Shown one piece after another: positions 55,188 through 62,542 of a stretch of 62,542 nt of DNA. This stretch comes from Chloroflexota bacterium (GTDB lineage: Bacteria > Chloroflexota > Anaerolineae > Anaerolineales > E44-bin32): positions 1 through 62,542 of the forward strand of contig JADFRG010000014.1 in assembly GCA_022561385.1 (NCBI GenBank), in the 5' to 3' direction. A program made the position numbers and the translations under genes. The notes beneath the pieces were generated by a model that was not told the origin of the DNA, ran no database searches, and saw only the letters and a program-made list of their open reading frames with translations. Each line of letters opens with the position of its first letter. Positions within the stretch are counted from its first letter, which is position 1.

Positions 55188-55909
55188 TCCAGGTGGACGG
55201 GGTCAGATCGGAGTTTATGTCGGGAAATGAATACATAGCCCTCAGCTCGAGTCCCACCTTGGAGAACCAGCGCGCGAGTTCCTCAGGAAAGAAGTATCGC
55301 ATGGTGTGTTGCTCCTCGCCCACAACAACCCCCGCTCCATCGACTAGTTTGTATTCGACGGTGCAAAGGTTGTAGATTGGATCCAGACTCGGCGTTGCCA
55401 GGCGTGTGAGCTCACCGTCCGCCATCTTGATCACCTTGGACCGTTCGGAGGGCCGAATCGCAACCACGGCCGGGCCGTACCAAACATCCCCGATAAATAA
55501 CCCTCCGCGGTCGAGGTGTCGAGCGACGGTGCCAAGCGCGCGCTCCAGATCTTCATCACTGGTTTGGTAACCGAGCACTGCAAACATCATGAGCACAACG
55601 TCGTAGCGTCGGCCGAGGTCGAGCTCACGAACGTCACCCTGCACAAAATTGACATCATTAGCTTTTAGACGGGCCTGAGCAAGCATCGGTTCGGAAAGAT
55701 CAACCCCGGTCACGGCATAGCCGCGTTGGCTCAAGGGGAGGCTGTGGCCGCCGGTTCCGCAGCCCAGATCTAGAACTGAGACGAATTTGCCACTCCCGTA
55801 TCGGCGGACGACCTGCTCGATCAGATCACACTCCGCCTCATATGTCCTTGTCGAAATACAAAGTGTCGTAAAGTGAGGCATATTGAGTGCCGAAGGAATC
55901 CCCACTCAT
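55159..55909 (-). pseudogene. SAM-dependent methyltransferase with one frameshift near its start
   Basis: The body (VLDLGCGTGGHSLPLSQRGY, then GVDLSEPMLAQAR) is a class I methyltransferase. The first 22 codons lie in another frame. ATG 55909, overlapping the aminotransferase stop, reads MSGDSFGTQYASLYDTLYFD, the usual family N-terminus, then meets TGA at 55840-55838. Removing one base near 55840-55845 joins it to YEAECDLIEQVV and gives 249 residues. As it stands only a start at 55905 gives a protein, with a wrong N-terminus. It is either a fresh pseudogene or a base-call error. Confidence 0.8.
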
Positions 55910-57038
55910 GTTAGAACCTCACGAACTGCCTCGCATACCTGATCGAGCTGGCTTTCGGAGAGCGCCATCCCGGACGGGAGGTACAGGCCCTGCCGCGAGA
56001 TCTTGTCGGCTACCGGGTACTCCTCACCCTCAAACAGACCGCGATCGCGCAGCACCGGTTGGGCATGCATTCCTATAAAGAAGGGCCGGGTCTGAACCTC
56101 GCGCTCCTGGAGGTTCTGGGCAAACTGCGAGGCGTCAAGCCCTGCGGCCTGCTCTAGCTCGACCGCATACATCCAGTACACGTACCTGGCCCAGGGTCGC
56201 TCGATAGGTAGTTTCAGACCCGGGATCCCCTTCAATCGCTCCGTGTAGGCGGCTCCCATCCAACGCTTGCGCTCGACAATCTGCTCGATTCTCTCGACCT
56301 GTCCCAGTCCCACCGCTGCCTGAAGGTTGGTCATGCGAAAGTTGTACCCAAGCTCTGTGTGCCAAAAGCGTCGGTCGGTTCGATAACTCAGGTTCCTGAG
56401 GGTGCGCAAATGATCCGCGACGGCCGGGTCGTTCGTTAACACCATGCCCCCTTCGCCGGTAGTTATGAGTTTGTTTGCATTAAAGCTGAAGGTGCTGAGG
56501 TCGCCCAGACTTCCGGCTCGAACCCATCGTTCATCCTCGCGGCCGCGATGGGTCAGGTACTCGGCTCCGTGCGCTTCGGCCGCGTCCTCAATGACACGAA
56601 GGTCGTATTTCTCGGCCAAATCGCGCACCGGATCCATGTCCACCGGGTGTCCGTAAATGTGAACCGGCATAATCGCGCGTGTGCGATCGGTGATCTTCGC
56701 TTCAATCTGGCCGACGTCAATACACCAGGTGACGGGGTCACTATCCACCAGCACTGGAACCGCGTCGTTATACAGCACGCCCAGCGCGCAGGAGATGATC
56801 GTGAAGGTGGGCAAAATCACCTCGTCGCCGGGCTCGAGTTCTAGAGTTCGCAGCGCGATTTGAAAGGCGGGCGTGCCGTTGCTGACGGCGACGCCATGTT
56901 CGACGCCACAATACTTGGCCAGGAAGTTTCAAACTCGTTTATGAATCGACCCGCAGAGGAGATCCATACGGTCTTCAGGCACTCATCGACATACTCCATC
57001 TCTCTCGCGCCCACGACCGGTTCGTTTACGGGAATCAT
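55906..57038 (-). pseudogene. DegT/DnrJ/EryC1 sugar aminotransferase split by one frameshift
   Basis: The N-terminus (from ATG 57038, MIPVNEPVVGAREMEYVDEC, through RFINEFET) and the body (from about 56925, FLAKYCGVEHGVAVSNGTPA onward) are in different frames. Adding one base in the short T-run at about 56925 restores a 377-residue PLP enzyme with the lysine motif SFNANKLITTGEGG. Such enzymes aminate nucleotide-linked keto-sugars for surface glycans. Uncorrected, a fragment from 56820 lacks the first 73 residues or so. It heads the -strand operon of four. Confidence 0.82.
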
Positions 57039-57200
57039 ATCGGCCGACTATCCTACCATCCGTTTCCTGGGGCCTCCAACCACGGTTCGGGTGACTTGGT
57101 TATTCTGTACTAGCCTACTAGCATCCGGCCGCGGCTAATGTTAAGATCGCGACCACAGGCACAAATGCGGTTCGTTTAAAGAGCGAGCCGCCCCCTTTCA

Positions 57201-58874
57201 ATGTTTCGATCGATCATTCACTTTGCGCTGCACCACTGGGCCGCGCTACTGATTACCGTATTTGCCCTCGTAGGGGTTTCTATGCTCGCGCAGGCCCAGT
57301 CAGGAACCACTTACACCGTAGAAATTTCCGAGGATGGATTTTCACCGAGCCGGCTGGCGATCCTGGTCGGGGATTCTATCGAGTTCTTGAATGCGGGAGA
57401 ACTTGATCACTGGCCGGCCTCCAATATTCATCCTACGCATGAGCTCTACCCGGATCTTGATGCGCGGCGACCCATCCTTCCCGGGGACAGCTGGACGTTT
57501 ACCTTCTTGCAGGAGGGAAGCTGGGGATTCCACGATCACCTGAATCCACAGAATACCGCAGAGGTGGATGTGCTCCTGGATACCGACGAGGCATTGGTGG
57601 ATCGGCCCGCGAGTTCCGATCAGACCTCCCGAAGCGGCCTCGCCCGTCTGTACGAATCCGCGCGCATGTTCCTCGCGCGCATCTTTGATGCGGTCCGGTT
57701 GTTCGTCGCAGAGACCTTTCAGAGCTCATCCGTCTCGTTGGATCCCGCGTCGGAGGTCAACACCGAGTTCCGCCTACCTCCGGAGGTGGATTTCGAGACC
57801 ATCTATCTGCAGGCCGTAACCGGTTGCCTCAATGACGATTTCGACTGTTTCGAGGAGTATTTTCGCGGACAAGTGATCTCCAGCGGACCTGAGATTGCGG
57901 TCGAGCTGGTAAACCGGTTGCGGGAGGATGGGACCGTCAGCACCGTTGTAGACGAACATCAGCTCGCTCACCGGATCGGCCGGCAGACCGCGGAAACCTA
58001 CGGAATCAACGAACAGGCGTTTCTCTTATGTCCGATGGAAAGTTTGAACGGCGGCTGCCAGCATGGCTTCTTCGAGTTCGCACTTGGCAGAACGGAGAGT
58101 TCATCCGCGGCGGCCGACTTGATCTGCCAGTCGCTTAAAGATGGTTATTCATCTAAGTTCCAGTTCTACTGCTACCACGGCGTGGGACACGGAGTCATGA
58201 TGGCCGCCGCCTATGACCTGACCCGAGCACTGGATGAATGCGACACCTTCGGAACATCCATGGCGCAAGACGGATGTTGGCAGGGTGTGTTTATGGAAAA
58301 TGTCAGCGCCGGTATGGGGAACTTCGCGCGCGACGGCGTCTTTTCGGATGTGGATCCGCTCGCGCCCTGCGACGGGTTGGCGGGCCAATACCAACATGAG
58401 TGTTACATCAATCACGCGGGATACCTGATGACGTTTTACAACAACGACGTCGAAAGTGCCACGAACGCCTGTCTGCAGGCGGAGGACGACGATATTTCCT
58501 CCTGCCTGCAGAGCATCGGGTTGATGGTGACCAACCCTGTTTGGCAGATTAATTTCATTGAAGATTTAGAAACCATCGCCTTCGAAGATGCCTCCTGGCA
58601 AATCTGCTTGATGTTTCCAGGTGGCTACCTCGACGAGTGTGTTCTTGGCGCGATTGACAACGTATTAAATTTTGACGCACTGGACCTGACGCGGGCGAAG
58701 GCTTTTTGTAATACGGTGTTCGAAGAATATCGCCTCCTGTGTTATCAACGGATGGGATTCAATCTTAGCAACCAGGTCGTGGATCTGATGGATGCCCGAG
58801 ATTTGTGCGCCCAGTTAGCGGATGAATTTGAATCGGTCTGCCTCTTTGGGGCAGGGATAGGGGTCGAATCGTGA
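57201..58874 (+). CDS. Exported cupredoxin-like protein with His/Cys block and cysteine-pair repeats (A)
   Basis: The 557-residue protein has a signal sequence (membrane segment to about residue 30, AQA-like cleavage), then a cupredoxin-like domain (about 35-126) with HWPASNIHPTH (70-80) and FHDHLNP (110-116) but no type-1 Cys/Met ligands. A linker with two amphipathic or hydrophobic helices follows (about 145-175). From about 200 lies an unrecognised domain with HRIGR (257-261), CQHGFFE (286-292), CYHGVGHG (324-331) and GVFMEN (362-367). Cysteine pairs follow at 347/359, 390/401, 424/435, 469/480, 503/514 and 536/547. It overlaps gene B by four bases. Confidence 0.9.
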   Translation: MFRSIIHFALHHWAALLITVFALVGVSMLAQAQSGTTYTVEISEDGFSPSRLAILVGDSIEFLNAGELDHWPASNIHPTHELYPDLDARRPILPGDSWTFTFLQEGSWGFHDHLNPQNTAEVDVLLDTDEALVDRPASSDQTSRSGLARLYESARMFLARIFDAVRLFVAETFQSSSVSLDPASEVNTEFRLPPEVDFETIYLQAVTGCLNDDFDCFEEYFRGQVISSGPEIAVELVNRLREDGTVSTVVDEHQLAHRIGRQTAETYGINEQAFLLCPMESLNGGCQHGFFEFALGRTESSSAAADLICQSLKDGYSSKFQFYCYHGVGHGVMMAAAYDLTRALDECDTFGTSMAQDGCWQGVFMENVSAGMGNFARDGVFSDVDPLAPCDGLAGQYQHECYINHAGYLMTFYNNDVESATNACLQAEDDDISSCLQSIGLMVTNPVWQINFIEDLETIAFEDASWQICLMFPGGYLDECVLGAIDNVLNFDALDLTRAKAFCNTVFEEYRLLCYQRMGFNLSNQVVDLMDARDLCAQLADEFESVCLFGAGIGVES

Positions 58875-60382
58875 GTGATATCTCTACTACCTCATCGGAT
58901 CAGGGAAGGCGAAAGCTCTGGTTGAGGTCGGTTGGTCTCGTCGCCCTTCTAGGATTCGCGGTGTCGGCCTGCTCCGAGTTGAAGAGTAGCGAAGAGCCGG
59001 TCGGAAAAGAAATCACCGTGTTTATTGATGAGCAGGGCTACGACCCGAAATCGTTTGAGATCGCCCAGGGGGACACGGTGATCTTCGAAAACGTGGGAGA
59101 GGAACCACACTGGCCGGCCTCCAACATCCATCCCACGCACCGCATGTATCCGGAAGCAGGAGCGGAGTATTGTGGCACGGATGAACAATTGACCAGCTTT
59201 GATGCCTGCGCGCCGTTGATGCCCGGGGACAGCTACAGGTTCAAATTCAACCACCCTGGAACGTGGCGATTCCATGATCATTTGAATCCGGAGTTCGGAG
59301 GCAAAGTGAACGTGCTGGAGGTAGAAGGGATCGCGGATCCGGCCCTGCAGACCGAGCCTACCGAGCGACCTGAACGCGCGTACGACGATGACATCCCGGA
59401 AATCTCACCTGAAATCTTTCAAGATGAAGGCGCGCTGTATTCGTACATTCGCAAATATGGGCCGGCTTTGACCATCCAGTATCTGTATGAGCTCCAGGCC
59501 GAATACGGCGACTGCCATTCGACAGCGCATAAGGCGGGGCGCTACGCGTACGAGATTTTCAATGCCCAGGCCTTTCAAACTTGCAGCGCCGAGTGTCATT
59601 CGGGCTGCTACCATGGCGCTACGGAGTCCTACTTCCGGGATAAAGGGACCGCAAACCTGGAACAAGACCTGGCCATTATCTGCAGTTCGGGGCTCAATCC
59701 ATTCTTCAGCCACCAATGCTTCCATGGCGTTGGCCACGGGTTGATGGCGTTTTCCGACTACGAGCTGCTCGAAGCGCTCTCGAACTGCGATCTGATTCCC
59801 GACGGAGCCGAATCCTGTTATTCGGGCGTGTTCATGGAGAACGTAGTGGGCGGGCTGTCGCCCACAATCGGACATTTCACTGATTATCTCAGCGATGACC
59901 CGCAGTTCCCCTGCGATATCGTGCCGGAGAAATACAAAAACGCATGTTATTTCTATCAGACCTCTCGCATGGTTCAGATCTTTGACTGGGATTTCTCGAA
60001 GGTCGCCGAGGCCTGTGGTGAGGCAGGCGAGCGGTATCAGCAACCGTGTTTTGAAAGTATGGGCCGGGACGTGGGCGGATTAAGGCTCGACAACAATATC
60101 GATGCGATCGCCGACTGCGGCGCAGCTCCGCTCGGAAACCCACGCATTTGGTGCCTCACTGGGGCGGTCCAAAACTCATTCTGGGTTCCTGACGGGCAAG
60201 ATGTGGCGCTCGACTTCTGTTCGCGTTTGGACGTTCCCGGTGAGAAGCAAAGCTGCTACGACACTATTATCCGACGCGCACCCCTGGTTATTGAAGCCGA
60301 GGCAGACCTTGAGGCATTCTGCTTGAAGGCAGAAGAGAGCTTTCAAGACGAGTGTCTGAAGGCGGTCGCCATCGCCTCCTAG
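58871..60382 (+). CDS. Lipoprotein cupredoxin-like protein with His/Cys block and cysteine-pair repeats (B)
   Basis: This 503-residue paralogue of the preceding gene starts at GTG 58871. It has a lipoprotein signal (lipobox AVSAC, Cys34), a cupredoxin-like domain with HWPASNIHPTH (80-90) and FHDHLNP (134-140), an extra disulfide-like loop (Cys101/Cys113), and the same block: HKAGR (220-224), CYHGATE (246-252), CFHGVGHG (283-290), GVFMENV (319-325). Cysteine pairs sit at 271/283, 306/316, 348/359, 382/393, 416/428, 450/462 and 484/495, a repeat of about 34 residues. Identity with A is patchy except at these motifs. Role unknown; metal binding outside the membrane is likely. Confidence 0.9.
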   Translation: MSDISTTSSDQGRRKLWLRSVGLVALLGFAVSACSELKSSEEPVGKEITVFIDEQGYDPKSFEIAQGDTVIFENVGEEPHWPASNIHPTHRMYPEAGAEYCGTDEQLTSFDACAPLMPGDSYRFKFNHPGTWRFHDHLNPEFGGKVNVLEVEGIADPALQTEPTERPERAYDDDIPEISPEIFQDEGALYSYIRKYGPALTIQYLYELQAEYGDCHSTAHKAGRYAYEIFNAQAFQTCSAECHSGCYHGATESYFRDKGTANLEQDLAIICSSGLNPFFSHQCFHGVGHGLMAFSDYELLEALSNCDLIPDGAESCYSGVFMENVVGGLSPTIGHFTDYLSDDPQFPCDIVPEKYKNACYFYQTSRMVQIFDWDFSKVAEACGEAGERYQQPCFESMGRDVGGLRLDNNIDAIADCGAAPLGNPRIWCLTGAVQNSFWVPDGQDVALDFCSRLDVPGEKQSCYDTIIRRAPLVIEAEADLEAFCLKAEESFQDECLKAVAIAS

Positions 60383-60657
60383 TTACACCCTCGATGATCG
60401 CCGGGGTACCTACCGTCTCGTGCCCCGAGGACGTTTCCTCAGCACTCCCGCAGCCGCTCGCGACTAGCAGGCTTAGCCCTTGTGGTTCGCCCAGTACCCG
60501 CCCCCTCGCTTGATGCGGTATTTTGATGGAGAATTTTCTGCCAATGCGTTGGAAGGTAAGGGGGGTTGAAGATGAATATTTGGGAAAGTCTAGACTCCCT
60601 GCCTGTAATCGGGCCTGGTGATCAGGGGATGTGTCTGCCGGAAATCTGGGAAGCGTA

Positions 60658-61825
60658 ATGCAAATTCGCCAAGTAATCCGGACGCCGCTGCCGACCATCC
60701 CTTCCGAATATTGGCTGGCGGGCCCGTTGATCCTGGGATTTGTAGGCTGGCTCGCGGCACTCGGGACATACAAAATCGTCGGGTTCCGGTGGGAGGTCGC
60801 GGCGGTCTGGCCGGTTCGATAGCCATATTCGGTTGGGGAAATTGGCGACTGGAGCCTCGAGATCAGGTCCGAGTGCGAATCCCCTCCCGCGACCTACTGA
60901 TAGTTTTGCTCCTGCTCAGCATCCTCGGCCGGTGTATCTGGTCGACCTGTACTCGCTCCCTTTTCCAGTGCACAACGACGAAGTTGAACTGATGAGGCTT
61001 GAAACCGAGCTTATTTGGCCCGGCGTTGATCTGTTTGGGATCAGCCAATACCTTTTTTTGCCGTTTTATCTAGTTTCGTCTTTTGGCTGGGTGGGGCGCG
61101 TTATAGGCGGGATCGAGCTCTCGACGATGAGGGTCGTGCATGCCGGCCTAGGCTTGCTTACCATTGCTGCCAGTTAGGTCCTATTTTGGTTGTCGGCGCC
61201 GCAACGCATGGTGGCCTTCGGCGCGGCCGTGATGGTCGGAGTCAACCACTCGCTGTGGATGTTGAACCGCATGGCACTTTGGGACAATTCAGCATTGCTG
61301 TTCGAGTTGATCGCATTGGCATTCCTGATTCAAGGCCTCCGAACGCGTTCCCCTCTGATCGCATTTATCGGCGGAGTGGCCGCTGGAATCGGCTTCTACC
61401 TCTACTTGCCGGCACGGGTAACCGTCGTTTTATGGGTGTTGATGCTCGCTTGTTTGGGGCTGATCTCCCGACGCAAGGTTAAGGTTAGGCGGCTCCTCGT
61501 ACTGACCGCAGCGAGCGTGGGGGGCTGAGCACTGGTTGCCATCCCCCTATTTATTACGAACACCCGGCCCCGGGATACATATTCGACCGCCTACCGCCTG
61601 ATGATCTCTCCGGAAGGGCTCGAGCATCAGCGACTGCATGCATCTGTCACGTTGAACGACGAGCAGCTCAGCAAATTCGATGGGTACCTTCTTATTCTGC
61701 GTCGTCGAAGTTATTACCCTACCGTTGCCAGGCGAAGCAAGGCAAATGTGCCGCCCGCGCGGTGGAGTTTCCAATGCACAACCAGCGTTAGCGTAAGCCG
61801 GTACTCTGGGTCGGCTTTTGCGTGA
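60658..61825 (+). pseudogene. Decayed GT39-like membrane glycosyltransferase
   Basis: Fragments of one multi-spanning protein appear in succession: an N-terminal membrane piece (60658-60822), a second in another frame to about 60935, then a third frame from there. The third has PFPVHNDEVELMRLETEL (the DE motif) and membrane segments, with in-frame stops at 61175-61177 and 61526-61528. Two frameshifts and two stops make it a real pseudogene, and its C-terminal part is missing. Intact relatives are at 46315-49757. Confidence 0.8.
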
Positions 61826-61837
61826 GCGCCGGAGACC

Positions 61838-61843
61838 TATAAT
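61838..61843 (+). promoter_or_regulatory. Possible -10 element for the prepilin peptidase gene
   Basis: TATAAT ends eight bases before the GTG start. If used, transcription would begin at or next to the start codon, giving a leaderless mRNA. No good -35 is seen. Confidence 0.35.
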
Positions 61844-61851
61844 GTAGGCTC

Positions 61852-62542
61852 GTGCCCATCATCATTGCCTTCATTGGCTACCTCACCGGAATTCTGGTCA
61901 ATGCTCTCGCAGATAGCCTGCCTCGTTCGCGTCAGCTTGAGGGTCCGGCCTGTTTGGAGTGTGGTGCTCCCCGGCGGTCCCTCGCTTGGTCGGGTCTTCT
62001 GGCCTACGTAAGCGGAAATCAAGTGTGCGAATACTGTGCCACTCCGGTCGGTTATCGAGCGCCTATCGTGGAGGCATCGGCCATTCTATGGCCTTTAGTG
62101 CTCTACTATATAGACCCCTCCCCGCTCTTCTTCTGGCCGAGTTTCTTGCTTTCAATGTACTTCCTGCTCGTCATCGTGATCGATTATGAGCATCGCCTTA
62201 TCCTCTTTGTGGTGACCGTCCCCGCCGCGATCGTCATTGCCGTAGTCGGATCGCTTGCTCCGTCGCGCGGGCCTGAGAAGACCTTGCTCGGCGGCCTGGT
62301 TGGATTTCTAGCGGTATATGGACTCTATCTGATGGGGGGCCTGTTCGCGCGTCTGGTGCAGCGGATCAAGAAGCAACCCCTGGAAGAGGTGGCCTTCGGA
62401 TTCGGCGACGTCGTCCTGGCGGGTGTGATCGGCCTGGCGGTAGGAAATCCGGGGATCATTCTTGCGCTGCTTTTGGGCGTGCTGGCGGGCGGCATATTTA
62501 GCCTGGGCTTTCTCCTGGTCATGGTGCTGCGGCGTCGGTATG
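61852..62542 (+). CDS. pilD: Prepilin peptidase (A24 family), 3' end outside the window
   Basis: The open frame from GTG 61852 runs off the right edge (230 codons seen). It has an N-terminal membrane helix, a cytosolic zinc site with CLEC and CEYC, the first catalytic Asp in VIVIDYEHRLILFVV and the second in FGFGDVVLAGVIG (the GxGD motif). Family members cleave type IV prepilin and pseudopilin leaders and methylate the new N-terminus. No pilin gene is in view. Confidence 0.93.
   Translation, partial: MPIIIAFIGYLTGILVNALADSLPRSRQLEGPACLECGAPRRSLAWSGLLAYVSGNQVCEYCATPVGYRAPIVEASAILWPLVLYYIDPSPLFFWPSFLLSMYFLLVIVIDYEHRLILFVVTVPAAIVIAVVGSLAPSRGPEKTLLGGLVGFLAVYGLYLMGGLFARLVQRIKKQPLEEVAFGFGDVVLAGVIGLAVGNPGIILALLLGVLAGGIFSLGFLLVMVLRRRY

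Noticed and set aside
55835-57038. Programmed ribosomal frameshifting in the aminotransferase and methyltransferase
   Set aside because: No slippery heptamer, downstream pseudoknot or upstream Shine-Dalgarno-like element was visible at either site, and the shifts are of opposite sense in two adjacent genes.
57201-60382. Multi-heme cytochrome reading of the cupredoxin pair
   Set aside because: The many cysteines are not in CxxCH motifs; they occur in pairs about 11 apart, which fits disulfides. Only one CX3CH exists, in protein B.

Overview
The window is about 62.5 kb of moderately GC-rich bacterial chromosome, densely packed and mostly on the + strand. It carries no insertion sequence, phage gene or CRISPR array that I can recognise. 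The gene content suggests Chloroflexota (inference, about 60% sure): zinc-binding (C+) versions of S14, S4 and L36; an S10-spc-alpha ribosomal superoperon running straight from EF-Tu; a MazG carrying a YabN-like remnant; an F1-ATPase cluster followed by an MreB homologue; Rex; and an exported protein set with lipoproteins. GTG and TTG starts are common, and two genes (truA, ruvC) appear to have only a CTG start.

Region 1 (1-17073) is the ribosomal superoperon: end of tuf, rpsJ, rplCDWB, rpsS, rplV, rpsC, rplP, rpmC, rpsQ, rplNXE, rpsN, rpsH, rplFR, rpsE, rpmD, rplO, secY, adk, map, rpmJ, rpsMKD, rpoA, rplQ, truA, rplM, rpsI. It closes with a strong intrinsic terminator. Its oddities are a 91-residue acidic extension on L3, no infA at its usual place, and the CTG start of truA. 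Region 2 (17095-25647) holds mazG, a triple 58-bp tandem repeat, a lipoprotein phosphoesterase, pckA, and an ABC ATPase/FtsX permease/AttH set. Region 3 (25734-35390) holds a lipoprotein cytochrome c, an MscS channel, a GH15 glucanase, tRNA-Pro(CGG), a GAF histidine kinase, a zinc alcohol dehydrogenase, a DUF72 protein, yebC, ruvC, ruvA and proC.

Region 4 (35529-44933) is energy and growth: atpA-atpG-atpD-atpC without F0 or delta genes, an MreB paralogue lacking two catalytic residues, rex (divergent), obg, nadD and an MFS exporter. A possible Rex operator lies before atpA. Region 5 (44936-57038) is mostly on the - strand and includes cell-surface glycan genes: a zinc ribbon protein, a DMT transporter and two GT39-like membrane glycosyltransferases. 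Next come sodA, a ferredoxin, a fumarase/aspartase and a JAMM peptidase. An operon follows of a DegT aminotransferase, a methyltransferase, a GT2 and a membrane protein; the first two of these each carry one frameshift.

Region 6 (57201-60382) is the most interesting. Two overlapping genes encode exported proteins, each with an N-terminal histidine-rich cupredoxin-like domain. A conserved His/Cys block (HxxGR, CxHGxxE, CxHGVGHG, GVFMEN) follows, then a C-terminal array of about 34-residue repeats, each with a cysteine pair about 11 residues apart. I read this as a disulfide-stapled helical solenoid joined to a metal site. I recognise no named family for the C-terminal part. The window ends with a decayed GT39-like pseudogene and the start of a prepilin peptidase gene.
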